Assembly: GCA_036507695.1 (NCBI GenBank)
Contig: DATCIR010000309.1
Span: 1 to 7,644, forward strand
Direction of reading: 5' to 3'
Source: JAKEGK01 sp036507695
GTDB lineage: Bacteria; Pseudomonadota; Gammaproteobacteria; SZUA-152
Length of the DNA stretch: 7,644 bases
The notes under the pieces were generated by a model. It searched no databases. It had not been told where the DNA came from and saw only the letters and a list, made by a program, of their open reading frames with translations. This document shows, one piece after another, positions 1 to 4,707 of this stretch (position 1 is the first letter of the stretch; every line of letters starts with the position of its first letter). The translations under genes were made by a program, and so were the position numbers.

Positions 1-879
1 ATCCGTTATTCGCTGGCGGATATGCAGCAGCTGGTGACCTTGCTCAACGAGCATCCGGAAATCCAGGACAAACCGGATGCCGGGCAGCTGCGGGTAAATC
101 AAGGCGAAATACGCTTTGAGCATGTGGACTTTGACTATCAGCACGACCGGCCGATTCTGCGCAACGTGAATTTTACGATTAAACCCGGCAAAAAACTCGC
201 GGTCGTGGGAGCCAGCGGGGCTGGAAAATCCACGTTGGCGCGCTTGTTATTTCGTTTCTACGATGTTAAAAACGGCGCGATTACTATTGATGGCCTGGAC
301 ATCCGCGATGTGACGCAACAAAGTTTGCGCGAAGCCATCGGCATAGTGCCGCAAGATACGGTGTTGTTTAATGAATCCATTTATTACAACCTGGCTTATG
401 CCAAGGAAAACGCGACGCGCGACGAAGTGATTCAAGCCGCCAGGCTGGCGCATATTCATGAGTTTATCGAATCCCTGCCGGACAAGTATGAAACCGTGGT
501 GGGAGAGCGGGGATTGAAATTATCCGGGGGTGAAAAGCAGCGCGTTGCCATTGCCCGGACGATTCTGAAAAATCCGAAAATTCTTATTTTTGATGAAGCA
601 ACCTCCGCCCTGGATACCAAGAGCGAACGCGCCATTCTGCAGGATCTCAAAGCGACGGCAAAAAATCACACCACCCTGGTCATTGCGCACCGTTTATCGA
701 CCATTGTCGATGCGGACGAAATTATGGTGATGGACCACGGACGGATAGTCGAACAAGGAACGCATGAGTTATTGCTGGCACGCCAAGGTAACTACGCGCA
801 CATGTGGTTACTGCAACAAAAGGAGCAACAGAAGGAGCAACAGAAAGAGCAGCAACAGCGTTTGGAGAATTCAGGATAG
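1..879 (+). CDS. Atm1-type ABC exporter, C-terminal part (5' end outside window)
   Basis: The open frame runs in from base 1 (IRYSLADMQQL) with no start in view, so this is the 3' part of a longer gene; the Met at 22 is internal. What remains is the end of the last membrane-domain helix region and the whole nucleotide-binding domain. Visible are Walker A GASGAGKST (208-234), Q-loop IVPQD, signature LSGGEKQR (about 523-546), Walker B ILIFDEATSALD, and the switch histidine in IAHRLST. The phrase 'YSLADMQQL' before the NBD and the overall NBD wording fit the Atm1/ABCB7/HMT1 family, which acts as homodimeric inner-membrane exporters of glutathione-linked sulfur or metal species. That substrate is family knowledge and cannot be read here. 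The C terminus ends in a low-complexity (QKEQ)-like tail. Family assignment is good; substrate is unknown. Confidence 0.9.
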   Translation: MRYSLADMQQLVTLLNEHPEIQDKPDAGQLRVNQGEIRFEHVDFDYQHDRPILRNVNFTIKPGKKLAVVGASGAGKSTLARLLFRFYDVKNGAITIDGLDIRDVTQQSLREAIGIVPQDTVLFNESIYYNLAYAKENATRDEVIQAARLAHIHEFIESLPDKYETVVGERGLKLSGGEKQRVAIARTILKNPKILIFDEATSALDTKSERAILQDLKATAKNHTTLVIAHRLSTIVDADEIMVMDHGRIVEQGTHELLLARQGNYAHMWLLQQKEQQKEQQKEQQQRLENSG

Positions 880-890
880 GACTCGCGTTG

Positions 891-1166
891 CTAGTAACCC
901 GCGCCACCTTTAAAGTTTCCCTTCTTGATACCTGTCCAACGCGAATTTCCGCTGTGTTCACGGGCGGCGTGTTTATCGGCATCCTGTTGGGCTTCTTCCT
1001 GCGTGGCATAGCATTGACCATACCAGCCTTCCAGGCTGTGCAGGCTGTGGGTGCAAATGGCCTGGTAAGGTTTTTCCGGCGAACACGCCGCTGCTTCAGG
1101 ATGATTGCCTAAGGCAAATGCGAAAGACGAAATCATCCAAAAGAAAAATAACAACAAATACCGCAT
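891..1166 (-). CDS. Small secreted Cys-containing protein, function unknown
   Basis: This is a 91-residue protein with a clear Sec signal peptide: MRY, a hydrophobic core rich in Leu and Phe, then a likely cut after AFA near residue 18. The mature part has three cysteines (C28, C38, C52) and an acidic/His-rich middle (EEAQQDADKHAAREH). It ends in a motif built around HSGNSRWTGI and a Gly-rich tail. The 'Trp-Tyr-Gly-x-Cys-Tyr ... Asp-x-His ... Arg-Trp-Thr-Gly' pattern looks like a conserved small periplasmic family, but I cannot name one. It lies 26 bp downstream of the DUF7931-like gene on the same strand, so it is probably the last gene of the roxA run. It converges on the ABC exporter with an 11 bp gap. 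I see no good Shine-Dalgarno before the ATG, so translation may be weak or the start uncertain. Confidence 0.7.
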   Translation of the reverse strand: MRYLLLFFFWMISSFAFALGNHPEAAACSPEKPYQAICTHSLHSLEGWYGQCYATQEEAQQDADKHAAREHSGNSRWTGIKKGNFKGGAGY

Positions 1167-1192
1167 AGCAGATAAAAGTGTATTAAAAATCT

Positions 1193-1702
1193 TTAGAGAT
1201 GCAGCCGGCGCAGCTCCGGATCGGGCGCGGCTTTTTCCCAGCTGTCCTTGAAATCCGCCAGCAATAACCGGCAGCGGCCGCGGTCATTGAAGTTGACAAA
1301 TCCTTCGTAGCGCAGTGGCTGCCTGCGGTAAACCAGGGCTGATTCGTCGCCGATTAAAAACGCTTCCTGCACGGTTTTCAGGTCGGTATTGATTTTGCGG
1401 ACTTGCATGAAGCTACTGAGCTGGCGCGAAAGCTCAATGAGGCGGTGTCCGTAGCTAACGGTCTTGCGGGAATCCTCGATGAGAATTTTTATATCGGCAC
1501 GGGTGCTGTTAACCGCTATTTGCCGCACCGCTTCGATAAACTCCGCGTTATCGTAGATGATTGGATCGAGATCATAAGACTGGATTACCAGTGAGCGCCG
1601 GGTTTGTTGCGCAATGGCTAGGACAGCGTCGTGGTTGTCATCCATGGTGTCGAGGTGAATGATTTTGTCGTGTTCGCCCAGTTTATACTCGCTGAAATTC
1701 AT
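1193..1702 (-). CDS. DUF7931-like conserved protein
   Basis: This is a 169-residue soluble protein with no signal peptide or membrane segment. It opens with a short beta-rich part (KIIHLDTMDDNHDAVLAIAQQ), then RSLVIQSYDLDPIIYDNAEF, an ADIKILIEDSRKTV strand, and YGHRLIELSRQLSSFMQVRKI. The C-terminal part contains FLIGDESALVYRRQP and FVNFNDRGRCRLLLADF. From memory this matches a gammaproteobacterial family catalogued as DUF7931, often next to or fused to a GNAT acetyltransferase. The strand-loop arrangement resembles the phospholipase-D-like fold, but no HxKxxxxD catalytic motif is present, so enzymatic activity is not supported. It follows the GNAT gene by 93 bp. That gap is AT-rich and could hold a weak promoter, but no convincing -35/-10 pair is visible. 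A weak AGG lies about 11 bases before the ATG. Confidence 0.75.
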   Translation of the reverse strand: MNFSEYKLGEHDKIIHLDTMDDNHDAVLAIAQQTRRSLVIQSYDLDPIIYDNAEFIEAVRQIAVNSTRADIKILIEDSRKTVSYGHRLIELSRQLSSFMQVRKINTDLKTVQEAFLIGDESALVYRRQPLRYEGFVNFNDRGRCRLLLADFKDSWEKAAPDPELRRLHL

Positions 1703-1795
1703 CGTCCGCTTACCTGTCTTTATCTCTCAATCTTAATTAGAGTGTAACCTATCTATTACGTTAACCCCAGTTTTTTGCTTGATACTTGTGTTGGT

Positions 1796-2236
1796 TTAAC
1801 CGGATTCAGTCAGTGCCCGATGCATGGTAACGTGGGGAATGCCGGCATCCATAAATTCATCGCTGGTGATAACAAATCCATGTTTTTGATAAAACGCCAC
1901 GGCTTTGGTCTGCGCATGCAAAAACACCTCGCTGATTCCCTGGTGTTTGGCGATGCGGATTAATTCCCGGAGCAGGGCGCTGCCAACCCCTTGGTTGCGG
2001 TAGCCGGGTAATACCGCCATGCGCCCGATATGGCCGTCATAAAGCATGCGTCCTGTCCCAACAGATTCGCCTTCCCGGGTTTGCGCGATCACATGCCAGC
2101 AATCCGTGTCGTATCCGTCCCACTCGAGGTCCGGCGGCACCAACTGTTCGTTAATAAATACCTGGGTGCGAATCCCGATCAGATCTTTTTTATCGTGATC
2201 CCAGTTGGCTTGTTTAATATGAAACTGAAAAGTCAT
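1796..2236 (-). CDS. GNAT family N-acetyltransferase (YjcF/ElaA-like)
   Basis: This is a 146-residue single-domain GNAT protein. The acetyl-CoA pyrophosphate-binding motif A is clear: GRMAVLPGYRNQGVGSALLREL, containing the R-x-x-G-x-G core (RNQGVG). It is preceded by the N-terminal VFINEQLVPPDLEWDGYD block and followed by a LHAQTKAVAFYQKHGF segment typical of motif B. The wording is close to the YjcF/ElaA branch, whose substrates are mostly unknown. Its ATG overlaps the TGA of roxA in an ATGA junction (2233-2236), so the two are probably translationally coupled. I infer an acetyltransferase of unknown target; an effect on a ribosomal or translation-related protein is only suggested by its neighbour. 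Confidence 0.9.
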   Translation of the reverse strand: MTFQFHIKQANWDHDKKDLIGIRTQVFINEQLVPPDLEWDGYDTDCWHVIAQTREGESVGTGRMLYDGHIGRMAVLPGYRNQGVGSALLRELIRIAKHQGISEVFLHAQTKAVAFYQKHGFVITSDEFMDAGIPHVTMHRALTESG

Positions 2237-3450
2237 GCTTCCTCAAAATATAAATAGCCGTTATTAAAGAAATCGAGCACCCGTTGGCGCAAGGCGGCGT
2301 TGTCAAGGAATGCTAACATACGCGGTGCATCAAACCGCCGCTGGCTGCAAATAATCCTGGCAAAGGATTGTTCGTCATTGCGCAGCAGGTATTCATGGCC
2401 ATTCACATACAGATAGACCGGCTGGCCGGTGTGCTGGATGTAGGAAAACCGGACGTATTCCGAACGGCACGTATATTCCTGACCGGCTATCATTGCGCGC
2501 AGTTGATCTGTGTTTTCGGCGATCCGCCGCGGTTCAACCGCACTATCGATTTTGGGCTCGGTAATATAGCGGCCAAACCAGCGTTTCACGTTTTCAACAT
2601 TGCCCGTATAGGACTGTAGGATGTTGACGATGTTCCGCAGTTCGCTATCGGAAATCTCACCGCAGTTCTGCGCCAAACTCAGCCCGGGATCTTCATAACG
2701 GGGAACCAGAAACGGATCACTGATACCGGCGAACTGATCTTCAGCAAAATGGGTCAGCAGGTCGCAGTGACTGGGAGCGCGAAAGCCGATGGAGAGTGTC
2801 ATGCAGTCGTCGAGCGCCACACCGTAGTGGGCAACACCGGGTGGCAAATACAGCATGTCACCCGGTTCCAGTATCCACTCTTGTTCGCTCTTGAACTGTT
2901 GCAGAATGCGCAAACTGGCGCCGGGCAGGAAATTGAAATGCGCATTCTTACTGGCATTGATTTGCCAGCGGCGTTGACCCAGGCCTTGCAGCAGGAACAC
3001 GTCATATTGATCCACATGCGGTCCCACCGAACCGTGCGGCGCGGCGTAACTGACCATGACATCATCCACCCGCCAGTTGGGAATAAAGTTGAACTGATCC
3101 AGCAGCAGGGCGAGTTCCGGTACGTGTTTATTGCATTCCTGAACCAGCAGCGTCCAGTGGCTTGCCGGCAGTGCGCCGAAGGCAGCGTCGTCGAACGGGC
3201 CGTGCCGTAATTCCCAGGGCGCGGCGCCGTCTTTTTCCAGCACAATGCGGGATTCCACGTCGTCCAGGCAGGCCAGGCCGGCGAGTTCATCGGGATCGAG
3301 TGGTGCAGTATAACCGGGAATGGCCTGAGGGATCAGCAAAGGTCTTTTTTGCCAATAGTCAGCGAGGAATTCCGCCGCGCTGAGTTTACCCAATACCGTA
3401 TAGTTATCGTTATCCGCCACGGATTTTACCTGGTAGTGTGCATGAGTCAT
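2233..3450 (-). CDS. roxA: RoxA/YcfD-type JmjC cupin, ribosomal protein uL16 arginine hydroxylase
   Basis: This is a 405-residue Fe(II)/2-oxoglutarate oxygenase of the RoxA (YcfD) type, which hydroxylates an arginine of ribosomal protein uL16 in E. coli. The N-terminal block YWQKRPLLI is the family opening. The metal triad is visible: H145 and D147 in GPHVDQYDVF, and H208 in LPPGVAHYG. R160, 15 residues after H145, corresponds to the 2-oxoglutarate-binding arginine of YcfD (H125/R140). GFRAPS follows the core, and the last third should be the dimerisation and winged-helix region, ending NNGYLYFEEA like the YcfD end. It is about 30 residues longer than E. coli YcfD (373), with about 20 of these at the N terminus. 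The ATG has no strong Shine-Dalgarno nearby, and I see no better internal start. It heads the four-gene run and overlaps the GNAT gene by 4 bp. Confidence 0.92.
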   Translation of the reverse strand: MTHAHYQVKSVADNDNYTVLGKLSAAEFLADYWQKRPLLIPQAIPGYTAPLDPDELAGLACLDDVESRIVLEKDGAAPWELRHGPFDDAAFGALPASHWTLLVQECNKHVPELALLLDQFNFIPNWRVDDVMVSYAAPHGSVGPHVDQYDVFLLQGLGQRRWQINASKNAHFNFLPGASLRILQQFKSEQEWILEPGDMLYLPPGVAHYGVALDDCMTLSIGFRAPSHCDLLTHFAEDQFAGISDPFLVPRYEDPGLSLAQNCGEISDSELRNIVNILQSYTGNVENVKRWFGRYITEPKIDSAVEPRRIAENTDQLRAMIAGQEYTCRSEYVRFSYIQHTGQPVYLYVNGHEYLLRNDEQSFARIICSQRRFDAPRMLAFLDNAALRQRVLDFFNNGYLYFEEA

Positions 3451-3536
3451 GGTTGTGAACAGTTGTTACGTTACCTGAGTTTATGTAATAGGTCACGGTA
3501 TGAGTGCACTAAAAGATTAAGCAAAAACAGGCGGGC

Positions 3537-3577
3537 AAAAAAAAGCCGCATCGTTGGGTAGGGGGATGATGCGGCTT
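3537..3577 (-). terminator. Intrinsic terminator with C-rich loop, possibly the end of a third small RNA
   Basis: The arms AAGCCGCATC (3543-3552) and GATGCGGCTT (3568-3577) are perfect 10-bp complements. An A-run at 3537-3544 becomes a U-run only on the minus strand, so termination is leftward. The 15-nt loop on the minus strand is AUCCCCCUACCCAAC, rich in C. The terminator lies 86 bp upstream of roxA and would shield it from transcription through the intergenic region. No protein gene lies just upstream on this strand, so it either ends a short RNA or stops read-through from the sRNA array or purB. Just upstream on the minus strand (about 3604-3617) is a small GUCU/AGAC stem with loop CUCCCU. 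No sigma-54 site (GG-N10-GC) is found between 3578 and 3756. Confidence 0.85.
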
Positions 3578-3756
3578 CAACAGTCGATTCACGGCATTGG
3601 ATAGTCTAGGGAGAGACAGTCAGAGATAACGCTGTGAATCCACACCAAGTATCAATGGGGTCCGGCAAATTAACTGTGAACGGATTCACGAATCGGGGAA
3701 TCGTGGTAACGCTATCGAAGCAGGCGGCTTTACGGAAATAACGGTACTGGAGCAAT
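3578..3756. other. Intergenic stretch with three GATTCAC motifs
   Basis: No protein gene is visible. The 7-mer GATTCAC occurs at 3586-3592 and 3683-3689, and inverted (GTGAATC) at 3634-3640. The copy at 3683 sits in two overlapping small dyads: GTGAA-cgga-TTCAC (3676-3689) and GATTC-ac-GAATC (3683-3694). These could be operator half-sites or part of a folded RNA upstream of the 3537-3577 terminator. A weak minus-strand -35/-10 guess (TTGATA then GTTATC, 19 bp apart) ends near 3620. I do not consider any of this established. Confidence 0.3.
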
Positions 3757-3783
3757 AAAAAAAGGGGTGCTTACGCACCCCTT
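3757..3783 (-). terminator. Intrinsic terminator of sRNA unit A
   Basis: The perfect 9-bp stem AAGGGGTGC (3762-3770) / GCACCCCTT (3775-3783) has a GUAA loop on the minus strand, followed by a U-run from the A-tract 3757-3763. Part of the stem overlaps a 14-bp palindrome (3778-3791, CCCCTTCGAAGGGG) shared with the linker, so an alternative fold is possible. Confidence 0.9.
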
Positions 3784-3831
3784 CGAAGGGGAGGTGTGAC
3801 CAATATCGGGGGAGGTGATAGGTTGGTCACG
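3757..3831 (-). ncRNA. Candidate sigma-54-dependent anti-Shine-Dalgarno sRNA, unit A
   Basis: This is a predicted RNA of about 75 nt with no known name. In order on the minus strand: a 5' hairpin with arms GTGACCAA (3830-3823) and TTGGTCAC (3803-3796), extended by TATC/GATA after a CC bulge and closed by the 9-nt loop ACCUCCCCC (3816-3808). Next is the linker ACCUCCCCUUC (3795-3785), then the terminator hairpin. Two copies of ACCUCCCC are therefore present, one in an apical loop and one between hairpins, and both resemble the 16S 3' end (CACCUCCUUA). The upstream sigma-54 site predicts +1 at 3831, one base before the hairpin. It shares hairpin, linker and length with the unit at 4044-4118. 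I infer pairing with Shine-Dalgarno sequences of target mRNAs, or with regulators that bind such sites. No open reading frame of note is inside. Confidence 0.7.
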
Positions 3832-3841
3832 TGATTTTTAA

Positions 3842-3857
3842 TGCATCCTCCATGCCA
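3842..3857 (-). promoter_or_regulatory. Sigma-54 promoter of sRNA unit A
   Basis: The minus strand reads TGGCATGGAGGATGCA, against the consensus TGGCAYRNNNNTTGCW. All seven positions of the -24 block match and four of five of the -12 block match (A for the first T). GG and GC are separated by exactly 10 bases, as sigma-54 requires. With C of the -12 GC at 3843, +1 falls at 3831, immediately before the sRNA 5' hairpin. Confidence 0.7.
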
Positions 3858-3921
3858 GCACTAAACAAAGAATCACACGAAATTCAGTAACTAGCGAGCA
3901 GATTAATAAGCCCGGCATTAG

Positions 3922-3938
3922 AAGGTTTCTTCAACCTT
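3922..3938. promoter_or_regulatory. Inverted repeat, possible activator site for sRNA unit A
   Basis: The perfect 6-bp arms AAGGTT (3922-3927) and AACCTT (3933-3938) are spaced by 5 bases. The centre is about 99 bp upstream of the predicted sRNA start, within the usual range of sigma-54 enhancer-binding protein sites. No known activator consensus is recognised. It could also be a weak RNA hairpin. Confidence 0.3.
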
Positions 3939-3945
3939 TGAATTA

Positions 3946-3965
3946 CTGGTATATCTCATTACCAG
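3946..3965. promoter_or_regulatory. Inverted repeat CTGGTA-N8-TACCAG, possible activator site
   Basis: The arms CTGGTA (3946-3951) and TACCAG (3960-3965) are perfect complements with an 8-bp spacer, a geometry typical of a dimeric regulator site. The centre is about 125 bp upstream of the predicted start of sRNA unit A, where an enhancer-binding protein would sit. The protein is not identified. Confidence 0.35.
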
Positions 3966-4043
3966 CAATGTTCTGTATCGGCGCGACGGGCAAGATGTGG
4001 CTGTCTGGCACCCCAAAGTCTCGATAACTTACTGAGTTGATAC

Positions 4044-4075
4044 AAAAAAAACGGGACACAGCCTGTGTCCCGTTT
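4044..4075 (-). terminator. Intrinsic terminator of sRNA unit B
   Basis: A perfect 12-bp stem, AAACGGGACACA (4049-4060) / TGTGTCCCGTTT (4064-4075), has a 3-nt loop. A U-run follows on the minus strand from the A-tract 4044-4051. There is no U-run on the plus strand side, so the direction is leftward. Confidence 0.92.
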
Positions 4076-4118
4076 ACAAGGAGGGGAGGTGGTCAAAGCA
4101 AAGAAGCAGTTTGGCCAC
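4044..4118 (-). ncRNA. Candidate sigma-54-dependent anti-Shine-Dalgarno sRNA, unit B
   Basis: This is a predicted RNA of about 75 nt, a paralogue of the unit at 3757-3831. On the minus strand: a 5' hairpin GTGGCCAAA (4118-4110) / TTTGACCAC (4097-4089) with one G-U pair, then a two-base CU bulge and a GC/GC pair closing the loop UUCUUU. The linker ACCUCCCCUCC (4090-4080) follows, continuing into UUGU, so the RNA reads CCUCCUU, as in the 16S anti-Shine-Dalgarno. A strong terminator ends it. Compared with the sister unit, the GTGRCCAA stem, the two-base bulge, 10 of 11 linker bases, the promoter and the length are all kept, but here the apical loop is U-rich and only the linker shows CCUCC. The predicted +1 is exactly the first hairpin base. 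Function as an SD-pairing regulator is inference. Confidence 0.7.
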
Positions 4119-4128
4119 GCCCAGGTTC

Positions 4129-4144
4129 TGCATTTGATGTGCCA
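4129..4144 (-). promoter_or_regulatory. Sigma-54 promoter of sRNA unit B
   Basis: The minus strand reads TGGCACATCAAATGCA: the -24 block TGGCACA fits fully, and the -12 block ATGCA fits four of five bases. GG-N10-GC spacing is correct. The predicted +1 is 4118, the first base of the 5' hairpin. It uses the same -12 variant (ATGCA) as the promoter of unit A. Confidence 0.72.
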
Positions 4145-4186
4145 CATAATGCAAACCCCGTTTTCATAGCCGCTTACACCATAGTT

Positions 4187-4205
4187 GTTGTGCGACACGC
4201 ACAAC
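4187..4205. promoter_or_regulatory. Perfect dyad GTTGTGCG-aca-CGCACAAC, possible activator site for unit B
   Basis: The 8-bp arms are perfect complements around a 3-bp centre (4195-4197). The centre lies about 78 bp upstream of the predicted start of unit B. The geometry fits an operator or enhancer-binding-protein site. It is not the NtrC layout (GCAC...GTGC), because the half-sites face the other way. Apart from this dyad, the rest of 4145-4349 shows nothing else I can support. Confidence 0.4.
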
Positions 4206-4349
4206 GTCGCCGATTTTCAGTCACCAAATGTTAAATGCGTCCATTTGCTGACGATTTCCGTCTGTGAAGGGTGCGGCGATTGCTTGCGAGCTGGCTAAAG
4301 CCGTGGACCTTTGTGCAGGAAGACCGGCGGCGCCAAAGTGCGTGCGCGG

Positions 4350-4664
4350 TTATTCCGGCGTCAAAGTCAACACTTGCGCTGGACCGCAGTCGACGCGCAG
4401 CCTGACATTGCCAAAGTGAACGAGTTTGGAAGGTCCCCGGCCATTGATTTCTCCAGAGGCGATCACGAGGTCGTTCGTGGTAATGCGGTAACTGCCAGTA
4501 CAGTTGTTGTTGCTGATATACAAGATCAATCCCTTGTCCGCGTTCATGGGGCTTTCATAAAAAACGCTAAAACTATTATCGTCGACCGTCATGGTTTGGC
4601 TCGCGTGCGCGCTGACGGCGAAAAAAATACCAATATAGAGTGCACTGAAAATTTTCATCAACAT
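4350..4664 (-). CDS. Small exported protein, function unknown
   Basis: The start chosen is the ATG at 4664, giving 104 residues (MLMKIFSAL...). It is preceded by GAGGGA six bases upstream, whereas an upstream in-frame ATG at 4736 would overlap the end of purB and bury the signal peptide. A Sec signal peptide is clear: KIFSALYIGIFFAVSAHA, with a likely cut at AHA-S. The mature part is about 83 residues, mostly beta-like (NSFSVFYES, GLILYIS, SYRITTNDLVIASGEI, LVHFGNVRLRVDC). Its two cysteines (in NNNCTGSY and VDCGPAQ) could form a disulfide in the periplasm. No family is recognised. It lies 43 bp downstream of purB on the same strand and is probably co-transcribed. No terminator of its own is seen before the sRNA array. 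Confidence 0.75.
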   Translation of the reverse strand: MLMKIFSALYIGIFFAVSAHASQTMTVDDNSFSVFYESPMNADKGLILYISNNNCTGSYRITTNDLVIASGEINGRGPSKLVHFGNVRLRVDCGPAQVLTLTPE

Positions 4665-4707
4665 ATCCGTTCCCTCTTGTTTGGATTTATCACCTACGCG
4701 CGCCCAG

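Noticed and set aside
804..1112. Plus-strand open frame overlapping the end of the ABC gene
   Set aside because: It is a shadow of the ABC tail and of the minus-strand small secreted protein, with no ribosome site.
3578..3700. Sigma-54 promoter for a third sRNA
   Set aside because: Every GG on the minus strand here was checked for GC ten bases on; none fits, so the third terminator is reported without such a promoter.
3785..3840. Plus-strand reading of the sRNA region as a CsrA/RsmA-binding RNA (GGGGGAGG in a hairpin loop)
   Set aside because: The plus strand offers GGA motifs, but the terminators with U-runs and both sigma-54 promoters point to minus-strand transcription. No plus-strand promoter was found.
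3959..4204. Minus-strand open frame of 81 codons
   Set aside because: It runs through the unit B promoter, hairpin and terminator, has no Shine-Dalgarno and gives an unprotein-like Cys/Trp-rich sequence.
4187..4205. NtrC binding site
   Set aside because: The half-sites are arranged GTGC...GCAC, opposite to the NtrC order GCAC...GTGC.
4037..4234. Plus-strand open frame of 65 codons
   Set aside because: It is antisense to sRNA unit B, has an atypical composition, and lacks a ribosome site that would explain its start.
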